A stretch of 55,559 bases of DNA from an uncultured Erwinia sp. (GTDB taxonomy: Bacteria > Pseudomonadota > Gammaproteobacteria > Enterobacterales > Enterobacteriaceae). Under the pieces are notes generated by a model. That model saw only the letters and a list, made by a program, of their open reading frames with translations, was not told where the DNA came from and searched no databases. How positions within the stretch are numbered: position 1 is the first letter of the stretch; every line of letters starts with the position of its first letter. Location: assembly GCA_946221915.1 (NCBI GenBank), contig CAMIKG010000027.1, forward strand, positions 1 through 55,559, in the 5' to 3' direction. Positions 7,508 to 15,250 of this stretch are shown here, piece by piece. The translations under genes and the position numbers were made by a program.

Positions 7508-8299
7508 TTGAATCCCTTAGCCTTAACCGCCGCGCAATGCGACGCCATCAACACCCTCGCGCACTGGCTGGCGCCAGACGATGTCAGCGCGCAGCGCGCC
7601 ACTCTCAATGCCGACCTGATAATACTGGCGGGACACGCGGTATTGCCGAATATCGAAGGTGCTTTCAGCCTGGCGCGTGAACATCAGCTGCCGCTGCTGA
7701 TCTCCGGTGGTATCGGCCACTCCACCACGCTGCTGGCGCAGGCCATCGCCGCACATTCACGCTACCAGCAGTTGCCGACTGAAGGGCTGACGGAAGCGGC
7801 GATGCTGGCCGCTGTTGCCCGTGAATTCTTCGCCATTCCCGCCGCACAGCTGCTGCTGGAAGACGCCTCCACTAACGGCGGACAAAACGCCGCCTTTAGC
7901 TGGCAACGGCTGCAGGAGAAACAGCTGCACCCGCAACGCATTGTGCTGGTGCAGGACCCGCTGATGCAGCGTCGCTGTTACGCCACCTTCCGCCACCACT
8001 GGCGTCAGCAGGGCACGGAGGCGACCTTCCTCAACTGGCCGGTGTTTGTACCGCAGCTACAGCTGGAACAGGGACAGGCGCGTTATGCCCCAGATGCTGG
8101 CGAAGGGCTGTGGTCGTACGATCGCTTCCTGTCGCTGCTGCTGGGCGAGATCCCGCGCCTGCGCGATGACCGCGAGGGCTATGGCCCGCAGGGGAAAAAC
8201 TTTATTGAGCATGTCGACATGCCACCGGCCGTCGAACAGGCATTTGCGCTGCTGAAAAACAGCGACCTGCTGGCGGGCGTTACGGCGCGTCACTGGTAG
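7508..8299 (+). CDS. ydcF: DUF218 / ElyC-SanA-YdcF family protein YdcF
   Basis: A 263-residue protein resembling E. coli YdcF throughout, for example DLIILAGHAVLPNIEGA, PLLISGGIGHSTTLL, VQDPLMQRRCYATFRH and GEIPRLRDDREGYGPQG. YdcF is reported to bind S-adenosylmethionine; DUF218 relatives affect envelope processes, but the reaction of YdcF is unknown. No signal peptide is visible, so it is probably cytoplasmic. The start is TTG at 7508, with AAGGAG 6 bases upstream; longer in-frame extensions run antisense through lacI and are not credible. Its 3' end overlaps the convergent RatA-like gene by 20 bases. Confidence 0.88.
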   Translation: MNPLALTAAQCDAINTLAHWLAPDDVSAQRATLNADLIILAGHAVLPNIEGAFSLAREHQLPLLISGGIGHSTTLLAQAIAAHSRYQQLPTEGLTEAAMLAAVAREFFAIPAAQLLLEDASTNGGQNAAFSWQRLQEKQLHPQRIVLVQDPLMQRRCYATFRHHWRQQGTEATFLNWPVFVPQLQLEQGQARYAPDAGEGLWSYDRFLSLLLGEIPRLRDDREGYGPQGKNFIEHVDMPPAVEQAFALLKNSDLLAGVTARHW

Positions 8300-8735
8300 A
8301 GGCGTAGATACGCCGCGCACGGCGCAGAAACAGCTGCGGCATCATCGTGACGACCATACTGAAAAACGGCGACAGCGCCATCTTCAGCAGACGGTTACTA
8401 AAGCGATAACTGACGCGCAATGTCACCTGGCAGCTCTGCGCGGTGAGCGGCGCGAACTGCCACTCACCGCGAAAGGCAGAGAGAAAAGAGCCCTCCACCA
8501 GCTGTAAGTTCACGGCGTGCGGTGGATCGAAGCGAGCGTGGGTGGTGATGCTGAGTGGCACAGGATGCGGCTGTTGCAGCTCGATGCGCACCCGCTTACC
8601 GCCATCCTCTTCAGCAAGTATTTCGACGCGGCGGCACCACGGCAAAAACGCCGGGTAAGCGGCGACATCCGCCACCAGCGCATACATTTGCTGCTGGCTG
8701 AACGCCACCTGCATAGTTTTCTCAAACGTTGTCAT
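8280..8735 (-). CDS. COQ10/RatA-like START-domain protein
   Basis: About 151 residues forming a single START/coenzyme Q-binding fold. MYALVADVAAYPAFLPWCRRVEIL corresponds to the RatA/COQ10 N-terminal signature, and VEGSFLSAFRGEWQFAPL and RVSYRFSNRLLKMAL follow as in the family. Relatives include RatA (reported to affect ribosome association) and Coq10 (ubiquinone chaperone). This copy is more divergent than a standard RatA and is not next to smpB/ratB, so it is probably a paralogue with an unassigned ligand. The start at 8735 (MTTFEKTMQV) is one of several possible; an ATG at 8750 is the alternative. It lies downstream of the citrate lyase genes on the same strand but is separated from them by a truncated hydrolase. 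Confidence 0.7.
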   Translation of the reverse strand: MTTFEKTMQVAFSQQQMYALVADVAAYPAFLPWCRRVEILAEEDGGKRVRIELQQPHPVPLSITTHARFDPPHAVNLQLVEGSFLSAFRGEWQFAPLTAQSCQVTLRVSYRFSNRLLKMALSPFFSMVVTMMPQLFLRRARRIYASTSDAP

Positions 8736-8775
8736 CAGCGCGCCGATCATCCTGTTCTGTGCTGAAAACGTTACC

Positions 8776-8913
8776 TTAGCGCAGTGTCCCGGCAAAGGCC
8801 ATTACCCGTTCCCGCTTCCAGTGCGGCGACTGTTGCTGCCATGCGCTTTGCCAGTGGTCGGGATCGCTGTCACGCAGCCCGGGCACCAGCAAAAAACAGA
8901 GGTCATCCATCAT
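8776..8913 (-). pseudogene. 5' fragment of an RBBP9/YdeN-type serine hydrolase
   Basis: A 45-codon frame whose start overlaps the citG stop (ATGA), so it is positioned as the last gene of the citrate lyase operon. It reads FLLVPGLRDSDPDHWQSAWQ and continues to HWKRERV, matching the first strand and helix of RBBP9-family alpha/beta hydrolases. It then stops after about one quarter of the usual 170-190 residues, before the Gly-x-Ser-x-Gly elbow. The rest of the gene is absent downstream. I call it a truncated remnant; a functional micropeptide is possible but unsupported. Confidence 0.5.
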
Positions 8914-9752
8914 GCGGGTAACGCAGCCAGCACCATACTGACCGCCAGCAGATCGGCGCTGCCGCCGGGACTGAGATTCCGTTCGGTCAGCGCGGCGTCC
9001 ATCGCCAGCAGATCGTCGGTGCACCAGCCGGCAATCAGCAGACGACGTGCGGATTGCTGGACAAAGCGCAGGCCGTCAATGCCGCCGCGTGACACCACAT
9101 TGGTGTCGGCATTCACTGCCATCAGCCGCAGCAGGGCGTTCAGCAGACGACGTGTCGGATCACCCTCCTGATGCCAGTAAGGCAGGACATGACGGCGCAC
9201 GGTAGCGAAACCGCTCTGCGCCTCGCCGCGCGCACCCGTCAGGCCAAAACGGTGATAGAGACGCTCGCCGATGGTGGCTTCGCGCGCGGAGTGCTTCAGC
9301 TCACGCGCCACCATGCCGTGACATAACGCTGCCACTTCATCGCACAGCGTCTGCTGTGTGAGCGCGCCATCGCCCAGCCGACCGGCGGCGAAGCAGAGTA
9401 AGCCAAGCGCAAAGATGCCGCCTTTATGGGTATTGACGCCGCCGGTAGCGCTGAACATGGCCTGTTCACAGGCCAGACCCGGCAGGCGTGCCTGCGCGAG
9501 AGCGTCAGCGGCGGGCAGGGCGGCGCTCTGCTCCCCCACCCTGACAAAGTGGCTGAACCAGGGCGCGATGGCCCTGATACTGCGCATAAACAGCGCCAGA
9601 TCCATATCGCGATGTGCGCCGCTGTTACGGGCATCCACCAGTCCGGGTTTTGGACTGAGCCACACTTCTCGGGTTAATGCTTCCTGGGACCACACGGCAA
9701 TCTGTTGCGCCGTCACCAGGGCAAGGGGGTTAATCGCGGGTAAACCATGCAT
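8910..9752 (-). CDS. citG: Triphosphoribosyl-dephospho-CoA synthase CitG
   Basis: A 280-residue enzyme that makes 2'-(5''-triphosphoribosyl)-3'-dephospho-CoA, the precursor of the citrate lyase prosthetic group, from ATP and dephospho-CoA. Family features are REVWLSPKPGLVDARNSGAHRD near residues 28-50, the glycine-rich TGGVNTHKGGIFALGLL around 107-125 and SRGGIDGLRFVQ in the C-terminal third. It overlaps citX by 23 bases, so the pair are probably translationally coupled. In E. coli and many enterobacteria citX and citG are likewise adjacent at the end of the lyase operon. The similar MdcB can be excluded because the operon encodes citrate rather than malonate enzymes. Confidence 0.93.
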   Translation of the reverse strand: MHGLPAINPLALVTAQQIAVWSQEALTREVWLSPKPGLVDARNSGAHRDMDLALFMRSIRAIAPWFSHFVRVGEQSAALPAADALAQARLPGLACEQAMFSATGGVNTHKGGIFALGLLCFAAGRLGDGALTQQTLCDEVAALCHGMVARELKHSAREATIGERLYHRFGLTGARGEAQSGFATVRRHVLPYWHQEGDPTRRLLNALLRLMAVNADTNVVSRGGIDGLRFVQQSARRLLIAGWCTDDLLAMDAALTERNLSPGGSADLLAVSMVLAALPA

Positions 9753-10269
9753 CGATAATCTCCTCCACCTTCTGCACTACCTGTTCGACAGGATGCTGGC
9801 GTGAGCGGGCGCAGGCGTGCGCCGGGCCATCGCAAATCACACAGCGGCGGCTGGCCTGGTCGAGAGAGCGACGGCCAATCTGCCCCTGCTGCGGACAGAT
9901 GACATCGATATCCCAGACCCGGCCTAGCGGGTGTTCTGCCTCCAGCGCCACAGTTGCAGCTTTGATTTCCGGAGCGCTGTGGTCGATACACCACAGTGCC
10001 TCGGCGCCGGTAGGTAGCCAGAACACCCTGCGCGCCAGCACCGGCCAGTGATGCTGGTGGAACAGCTGGTCGCAGGCCTGCAGCGCGCTGCCCATACAAT
10101 GATGATAGCGGCTGCTGGCTTTGACGGCGCCGGGGGTAACCAGCGTCAGTGAAACCAGCGGTTGTGCGTAGTGCGTTAACCAGGCGGACTGCCGTTGCGC
10201 GCGTGCTTCTTTTGCCGCCAGCAGTTCCGTCAGGGTAACGCCCGCAGCGGCGGGCGTCAGAGTTGTCAT
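9730..10269 (-). CDS. citX: Apo-citrate lyase phosphoribosyl-dephospho-CoA transferase CitX
   Basis: A 179-residue transferase that attaches the CitG product to the serine of the acyl carrier subunit CitD, giving holo-citrate lyase. The diagnostic motifs are HPLGRVWDIDV (113-123) and the Cys/His/Arg-rich RRCVICDGPAHACARSRQH (141-159). Its start is adjacent to the citF stop, with one base shared. The length is typical for stand-alone CitX; in some species CitX and CitG are fused, but here they are separate overlapping genes. Confidence 0.93.
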   Translation of the reverse strand: MTTLTPAAAGVTLTELLAAKEARAQRQSAWLTHYAQPLVSLTLVTPGAVKASSRYHHCMGSALQACDQLFHQHHWPVLARRVFWLPTGAEALWCIDHSAPEIKAATVALEAEHPLGRVWDIDVICPQQGQIGRRSLDQASRRCVICDGPAHACARSRQHPVEQVVQKVEEIIDAWFTRD

Positions 10270-11795
10270 CAGGCTTCCTCCTGCACCTGGTGCACTACGT
10301 CGATCACGCTGCCGTCACGGTAGCGGATCACCCCGACTACCTTTTGAGTAAAGCGAATCGGTTTAGGTTCCCCACTAATTGCAATCGCGCGCTGATACAG
10401 TGCCCCGATGTCCACTACTTTCAGCCCGGCGTCCAGCAGACGCTGGCGGATCTCCGGCCGCGCCGGGTTCACCGCGATACCGTGATCGGTCACCAGCACA
10501 TCGATGCTTTCCCCCGGCGTGACGCAGGTGGTAACGCGTTTCACTACCGTCGGGATGCGGCTGCGCAGCAGTGGCGCGACGACAATGGTGAGATTCGCGG
10601 CGGCGGCGACATCGCAGTGGCCGCCGGATGCTCCGCGCATTACGCCATCAGAACCGGTAATCACGTTGACGTTAAATTCGGTATCGATCTCCAGCGCGCT
10701 AAGAATTACCACATCCAGCTGGTCACAACTGGCTGCTTTCGCCGCCGGGTTGGCGTAAACATTAGTGGAGATCTCGACGTGGTTCGGATTGCGCGCCAGC
10801 GAAGCGGCGGCCTGGCCGTCGAAGCACTGGGTGTCGAGCAGTTTTTCAATCAGTCCTTTCTCGTGCAGATCCACCAGGCTGCCGGTGATACCGCCGAGGG
10901 CGAAACGGGCGACCACCTGCTGGCGCTCCATTTTCTCTTCCATAAACCGGGTACAGGCGGTGGCGGCCGCGCCGGAGCCGGTCTGCATCGAGAAGCCGTT
11001 ACGGAAATAGCCTGAGTGTTCGATGACGTCGGCAGCGGTACGCGCGATCATCAGTTCACGCGGATTGCTGGTGACGCGCGCCGCACCGACGCTGATTTTC
11101 GCCGGGTCACCCACTTCCTCCACCTGCACGATAAAGTCGACGCGGTCCTGCACGATGCTGGCGGGCATATTCGGGTAGGGCACCAGGCTTTCGGTGAGCA
11201 GCACCACCTGGCGGGCAAACTGCGCATCCACCATCGCATAACCCAGCGACCCGCAGCAGGATTTGCCCTGGGTGCCGTTGGCATTGCCAAACTCATCGCT
11301 GCACGGCACGCCGAGGAATGCCACATCAATGCTCAGCTCACCATCCTGCAGCAGTTTGACGCGGCCGCCGTGGGAATGGATCTGCACCGGCTCGGCCATC
11401 AGGCCATGGGAGATGGCATCGGCCAGTTTGCCGCGCATGCCGGAGGTGTAGATACGGGTGATGACACCCGCTTCGATATGTTCAATCAGCTCGTCATTGC
11501 AGGTCATCAGCGAACTGGAGGCGAGGGTGAGATTTTTGAATCCCATCTGCGCCAGAATAGAGACCACGCGGTTAATGGTGCGGTCGCCTTCGCGGAAGGC
11601 GTGATGAAACGAGATGGTCATGCCGTCACGCAGGCCGCTGCGTTGCACCGCGTCTTCGATGCTCTGGCACAGTTTGCGCTGGTGCTTGCTGGCGGCGTCC
11701 GCCAGCCATGGGGTGGTGGTATGGGCACGATCAAAAGGCGTCAGCTGACGCAAATGGGGATACTGCAGATGCAGCAACTCAGTCAGGTTACTCAT
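10269..11795 (-). CDS. citF: Citrate lyase alpha subunit CitF (citrate-ACP transferase)
   Basis: A 508-residue transferase subunit that swaps the acetyl group on the acyl carrier protein for citrate, giving citryl-ACP. Conserved CoA-transferase-like blocks are visible: RDGMTISFHHAFREGDRTIN near the N-terminus, IYTSGMRGKLADAISHG, FLGVPCSDEFGNANG and ITGSDGVMRGASGGHCDVA. The length matches E. coli CitF (510). It starts 75 bases after citE, a gap that holds a strong hairpin. The three-subunit lyase cleaves citrate to acetate and oxaloacetate in the cytoplasm during fermentative growth. Confidence 0.96.
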   Translation of the reverse strand: MSNLTELLHLQYPHLRQLTPFDRAHTTTPWLADAASKHQRKLCQSIEDAVQRSGLRDGMTISFHHAFREGDRTINRVVSILAQMGFKNLTLASSSLMTCNDELIEHIEAGVITRIYTSGMRGKLADAISHGLMAEPVQIHSHGGRVKLLQDGELSIDVAFLGVPCSDEFGNANGTQGKSCCGSLGYAMVDAQFARQVVLLTESLVPYPNMPASIVQDRVDFIVQVEEVGDPAKISVGAARVTSNPRELMIARTAADVIEHSGYFRNGFSMQTGSGAAATACTRFMEEKMERQQVVARFALGGITGSLVDLHEKGLIEKLLDTQCFDGQAAASLARNPNHVEISTNVYANPAAKAASCDQLDVVILSALEIDTEFNVNVITGSDGVMRGASGGHCDVAAAANLTIVVAPLLRSRIPTVVKRVTTCVTPGESIDVLVTDHGIAVNPARPEIRQRLLDAGLKVVDIGALYQRAIAISGEPKPIRFTQKVVGVIRYRDGSVIDVVHQVQEEA

Positions 11796-11820
11796 GGTTT
11801 TTTCCTGTTATCGCTGTGGT

Positions 11821-11845
11821 CCTGCGGGCGGCAGCCGCACGCAGG
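11821..11845. other. Intercistronic hairpin between citE and citF
   Basis: CCTGCG and CGCAGG flank an inner gcggc/gccgc stem. It is the only sizeable gap inside the lyase operon (75 bases). No U-tract follows, so it more likely influences mRNA processing or stability than terminates transcription. Confidence 0.4.
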
Positions 11846-11870
11846 ATGCAGAGTCAGTAAATGCATAGGG

Positions 11871-12746
11871 TTAACGACGCACACCGGAGGCGGCGGCACG
11901 TTCCAGCACGACCCGGGCGTGATTGATAATCGGGCCGTCGATCATTTTGCCGTTCAGCGAGATCACCCCCAGCCCGTTGCGTTCGCCCTCTTCGGCGGCG
12001 GCAATCACCCGGCGGGAATAGTCGACCTCTTCCTGGGTTGGCGCGTAGGCGTTGTGCAGCAGCTCAATCTGGCGCGGGTTAATCAGCGATTTACCGTTAA
12101 AGCCCATTTTGCGCACCAGATCGACTTCGCGCAGAAAACCGGCTTCGTCGTTAATGTCGGACCACACCACGTCAAAGGCGTCGATACCGGCGGCGCGGGC
12201 GGCATGCAGTACCGCACAGCGGGCATAAAACAGTTCGGTGCCGTCGCCGCGCTCCGTCTGCATATCCATCACATAGTCAAAAGCGGCGAGGGCGATACCA
12301 ATCAGCCGCGGCGAACAGCGGGCAATTGCCACCGCGTTGATCACGCCAATAGCCGATTCAATCGCCGCCATCACGCGGGTGGAACCCACTTCGCGGCCGC
12401 AGGCGCGTTCGATACGCTCGATATGGCCTTCCAGCTCATAGATATCTTCCGGCGTGTCGGTTTTTGGCAGGCGCACCACATCCACCCCGGCGCGGATCAC
12501 CGCTTCCAGATCTTTCAGGCCAAACGGTGTGTTCAGCGGATTGATGCGAACCACGGTTTCGATCTCGCGGTACATCGGGTGCTGCAGGGCGTGAAACACC
12601 AGGATGCGCGCGCTGTCTTTTTCGCGCAGCGACACCGCATCTTCGAGGTCGAACATGATCGAATCAGGCTGGTAGATAAAGGCGGTGGAGAGCATCGCGG
12701 CGTTAGCGCCGGGCAGAAACAGCATACTGCGGCGGAGTTTTTTCAT
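11871..12746 (-). CDS. citE: Citrate lyase beta subunit CitE (citryl-ACP lyase)
   Basis: A 291-residue lyase subunit of the HpcH/HpaI TIM-barrel fold that splits citryl-ACP to oxaloacetate and acetyl-ACP. Visible signatures are RRSMLFLPGANAAML, DSIMFDLEDAVSLREKD with the metal and acid residues, VVRINPLNTPFG, RVMAAIESAIGVINA and FNGKSLINPRQIELLHNAY. Its ATG overlaps the citD stop (ATGA), so expression is coupled to the carrier subunit. It is normal in length with no missing motif. Confidence 0.96.
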   Translation of the reverse strand: MKKLRRSMLFLPGANAAMLSTAFIYQPDSIMFDLEDAVSLREKDSARILVFHALQHPMYREIETVVRINPLNTPFGLKDLEAVIRAGVDVVRLPKTDTPEDIYELEGHIERIERACGREVGSTRVMAAIESAIGVINAVAIARCSPRLIGIALAAFDYVMDMQTERGDGTELFYARCAVLHAARAAGIDAFDVVWSDINDEAGFLREVDLVRKMGFNGKSLINPRQIELLHNAYAPTQEEVDYSRRVIAAAEEGERNGLGVISLNGKMIDGPIINHARVVLERAAASGVRR

Positions 12747-13036
12747 TGTAATTGTTCCCAGTTAATCTCATCGATCCCTGCTGCACGCAGCACGGCGCTC
12801 TGCACCCGTGCGCGAATCACACAATCCAGCGCGCCTTTGTCTTCAATCAGCACCAGACCTTCACTGACGCCTAATGCCGTCAGCGTCTGCTGCACCACCT
12901 GGCGAATCTGATCGCCAAACTGTTTCATCACTTCGCTGTTAATAACGACGTCGAATTCGCCCGCCGCCGGGGCGATTTTCACCAGCAGATCGCTGGATTC
13001 AACCGTCCCGGCGAGTGCCTCCTGAATAATCTTCAT
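12743..13036 (-). CDS. citD: Citrate lyase acyl carrier protein CitD (gamma subunit)
   Basis: A 97-residue acyl carrier subunit. In MKIIQEALAGTVESSDLLVK the prosthetic-group serine is Ser14, the position known from Klebsiella citrate lyase. The rest (GEFDVVINSEVMKQFGDQIR, LEDKGALDCVIRARV-like) follows the family. The start at 13036 gives the canonical length; a longer frame upstream overlaps citC antisense-like sequence without family similarity. It lies 29 bases after citC. Confidence 0.95.
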   Translation of the reverse strand: MKIIQEALAGTVESSDLLVKIAPAAGEFDVVINSEVMKQFGDQIRQVVQQTLTALGVSEGLVLIEDKGALDCVIRARVQSAVLRAAGIDEINWEQLQ

Positions 13037-13065
13037 AATGAGTGTCCTGATTAATAAAAAAGGGG

Positions 13066-14109
13066 TTACGCCACCGCCGCACAGTAGTGGCGCTGCAGAT
13101 GCGCCAGAGTGGTCGGTGGAACAATTTCGGCGATACGCGCCCACTGCTGGCTTTTCAGCAGCGCCCGTACCTCGGAGGCGGAGATCTCGCGCCCGGAGGC
13201 GTGGCGTTTGCGCGGCGTTTCCATCACGCTGACGGGCGGCGCAGACGAGCGGCTGGCTTCTTCCAGCCACTGGTGCATATCGTGGTTGTATTGATGAGTG
13301 ACCGGGCAAAATGGCTCGGTGCCGACAAAGCGGTGGGTGATGCCGAGCGCCGGGGCGATATAGTTGCGGAAAATCAGCAGATCCATCGCGCTCCAGGTCT
13401 GGCTGACCAGTCCGGCGTCTTTCAGGAAGTAGCCCGGAAAGGTGGCGCGCGAGATCAGGTAATCGGAACCGGCATGCACCGTCACATTCGGCAGATCGGC
13501 GACACCCTGCTGCACCATCTCCAGCCGTTCGCGGAACGGGAAAAACGAAACGTCTTCACTGACCACAAACAGATGCAGCCAGTCGCAGGAGTCGGCCGCC
13601 TGTTCGGCGAGATAGCGGTGGCCGAGGGTAAACGGGTTCGCGTTCATCACCACTGCGCCGATGCGCTCGCCACCGTGTGCCTTTTTCTGCAGGCGCTGGC
13701 AGTAATGCCGGATGCCGACCGGTGAGTTCTCCATCAGCACCGCGACGTTGTCCCACTGCACCAGCGGGTAAAAACCGCAGCCGCGAAAGCGCGGCAGGTT
13801 GCAGGGGCGGGTATAGAGAAACAGGTGAAAGTGGCCGCGGCGCACCGCGAGATTTTCCACTTCGCCGAGCAGACGGGCGCTGAGACTGGCGCCGCGCCAG
13901 GCTTCCTGTACCGCGACGCATTTAATGGTGTTGCTGACCAGTCCGGCGCAGCCCACCAGTTGTGTGCCGAAGCGCGCGGTAACAAACAGCTCGATATCGT
14001 CATCCATCCCCAGCTGACTGTGCGTCAGCAGTGCCCGCACTTCGTCGAGCGCCTGCGGCTGCTGGCGCACGTCAATCACGCTAAAGTCGATGGATTCAGG
14101 GTTAAACAT
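13066..14109 (-). CDS. citC: [Citrate (pro-3S)-lyase] ligase CitC
   Basis: A 347-residue enzyme that uses ATP and acetate to acetylate the CitD prosthetic group and so activates citrate lyase. The N-terminal half has a GNAT-like domain (LVGCAGLVSNTIKCVAVQEA, then WRGASLSARLL). The C-terminal half is a nucleotidyltransferase with the NPFTLGH motif (158-164) and a late ISASEVR motif. It is the first lyase gene, separated by a 256-base structured gap from the upstream FAH-family gene. It starts at ATG 14109 after AGGACCAGATT. Confidence 0.95.
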   Translation of the reverse strand: MFNPESIDFSVIDVRQQPQALDEVRALLTHSQLGMDDDIELFVTARFGTQLVGCAGLVSNTIKCVAVQEAWRGASLSARLLGEVENLAVRRGHFHLFLYTRPCNLPRFRGCGFYPLVQWDNVAVLMENSPVGIRHYCQRLQKKAHGGERIGAVVMNANPFTLGHRYLAEQAADSCDWLHLFVVSEDVSFFPFRERLEMVQQGVADLPNVTVHAGSDYLISRATFPGYFLKDAGLVSQTWSAMDLLIFRNYIAPALGITHRFVGTEPFCPVTHQYNHDMHQWLEEASRSSAPPVSVMETPRKRHASGREISASEVRALLKSQQWARIAEIVPPTTLAHLQRHYCAAVA

Positions 14110-14137
14110 AATCTGGTCCTGCTGGTGGTGAAAATAT

Positions 14138-14155
14138 CGGGCAGGCCGCTGCCCG
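14138..14155 (-). terminator. Small hairpin upstream of citC
   Basis: CGGGCAG (14138-14144) pairs with CTGCCCG (14149-14155) around a four-base loop. On the minus strand it is followed by atatttt, so it could attenuate transcription entering citC; on the plus strand it is followed by six A. It lies in the leader between the FAH-family gene and citC. Confidence 0.4.
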
Positions 14156-14229
14156 AAAAAATGTTTGGCTCTGTTTGATTTTGCACCGGCACCGGGAACA
14201 CGAACCGCGCGGTCATTAATTCCGTGCCG

Positions 14230-14338
14230 GCGCAGGGAACAGGGTCAGATCGGAAAGGCGCTTTTCGTCATCCTGACCGCTCGGCCCACGCCATCCCTGG
14301 CGTGGGACGCTTTCCTCTTCTGACCCTGTTCCCTGCGC
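14230..14338. repeat. Large 20-bp perfect inverted repeat enclosing a second hairpin
   Basis: A perfect 20-bp inverted repeat has its arms at 14230-14249 and 14319-14338. Inside, ggaaag/ctttcc extends the pairing imperfectly and cccacgcc/ggcgtggg (14285-14292, 14301-14308) forms a separate 8-bp stem. Outside, tgcaccggcac near 14184 pairs imperfectly with gtgccggcgca near 14225. The whole can fold into a long branched structure. It could be a MITE-like element, a BIME-type repeat or a structured leader of citC mRNA. It contains no coding sequence. Confidence 0.65.
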
Positions 14339-14365
14339 TTCAAACTCGTGAGCTGTTTACCCGCG

Positions 14366-15226
14366 TTACGCCACCGCGCTGTGCAGCTGCGCGGCGTCGA
14401 CAATCACATTGCTGAGGTGGCCGATTTTGTCGATTTCCACTTCAATCTGGTCGCCATGGTGCATAAACAGCGGCGGGTTGCGTTTCTTGCCGACGCCGCC
14501 CGGTGAGCCGGTGATAATCACGTCACCGGCGCTGAGGCGGGTGAAGGTGCTGATGTACTCAATCAGCTCGGCAACGTCATGGATCATGCTGCTGGTGTTG
14601 TCCTGCTGCACCATTACGCCGTTCAGCCAGGTACGGATGCCAAGGCTCTGCGGGTCAGGGATCTCATCGCTGGTGGTCATCCACGGGCCAAACGCGCCGG
14701 TTTGCGGCCAGTTTTTCCCGGCGGTAAACCAGCTGTGCTGCCAGTCGCGCGCTGAGCCATCCATATAACAGCTGTAACCGGCGACGTGGGACAGGGCATC
14801 GGCGCGGGCGATATGCTCGCCGCTTTTGCCCATAATCACTGCCAGTTCACCTTCATAGTCGAACTCGCTGGAGTGCAGCGGCTTGACGATCGGCGCGTCG
14901 TGCCCGGTCTGGGAGTCGGCGAAGCGGACAAACAGCGTCGGCGCCGGGTTGTGCTGGTCGAACTCTTTACGCTTCTCGGCATAGTTCATGCCGACGCAGA
15001 GGATTTTCTCCGGGTGTTCAATCACCGGTAAAAACGTCACATCCGCAAAGGCGATGGTCGGTTTCAGCTGCGCCAGTTCACGCGCGAGCGGTAAACCATT
15101 GTTCGCCAGCAGCGCTTTCAGGTCGGCAAACTGCTGGCCGAGATGGGCGTGCAGATCGATCATGCCGTCGGGCGTCGGGATGCCGTAACGGCGCTCCCCG
15201 TGGTGGATATAGCTTGCAAGTTTCAT
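14366..15226 (-). CDS. Fumarylacetoacetate hydrolase family protein within the citrate operon
   Basis: A 286-residue FAH-fold enzyme. HPEKILCVGMNYAEKRKEF, SEFDYEGELAVIMGK (metal-binding Glu residues), DGSARDWQ, FGPWMTT and ITGSPGGVGKKRNPP are the family's metal- and substrate-site blocks. FAHD1-type members decarboxylate or tautomerise oxaloacetate, the product of citrate lyase. Its place between citS and citC is where oxaloacetate decarboxylase genes lie in Klebsiella-type citrate clusters, and no oad genes are in this window. I therefore suggest an oxaloacetate decarboxylase/tautomerase role. Hydrolysis of another beta-diketone or an isomerase role is possible. The family call is firm; the reaction is inferred. 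Confidence 0.85.
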   Translation of the reverse strand: MKLASYIHHGERRYGIPTPDGMIDLHAHLGQQFADLKALLANNGLPLARELAQLKPTIAFADVTFLPVIEHPEKILCVGMNYAEKRKEFDQHNPAPTLFVRFADSQTGHDAPIVKPLHSSEFDYEGELAVIMGKSGEHIARADALSHVAGYSCYMDGSARDWQHSWFTAGKNWPQTGAFGPWMTTSDEIPDPQSLGIRTWLNGVMVQQDNTSSMIHDVAELIEYISTFTRLSAGDVIITGSPGGVGKKRNPPLFMHHGDQIEVEIDKIGHLSNVIVDAAQLHSAVA

Positions 15227-15250
15227 AACCTGTCCTGGAGTGAAAACGGA

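Noticed and set aside
11016..12911. A 631-codon open frame on the plus strand across citF and citE
   Set aside because: It lies antisense to two well-supported citrate lyase genes, has His/Gln/Gly-rich low-complexity composition typical of reverse frames in GC-rich genes, and matches no family.
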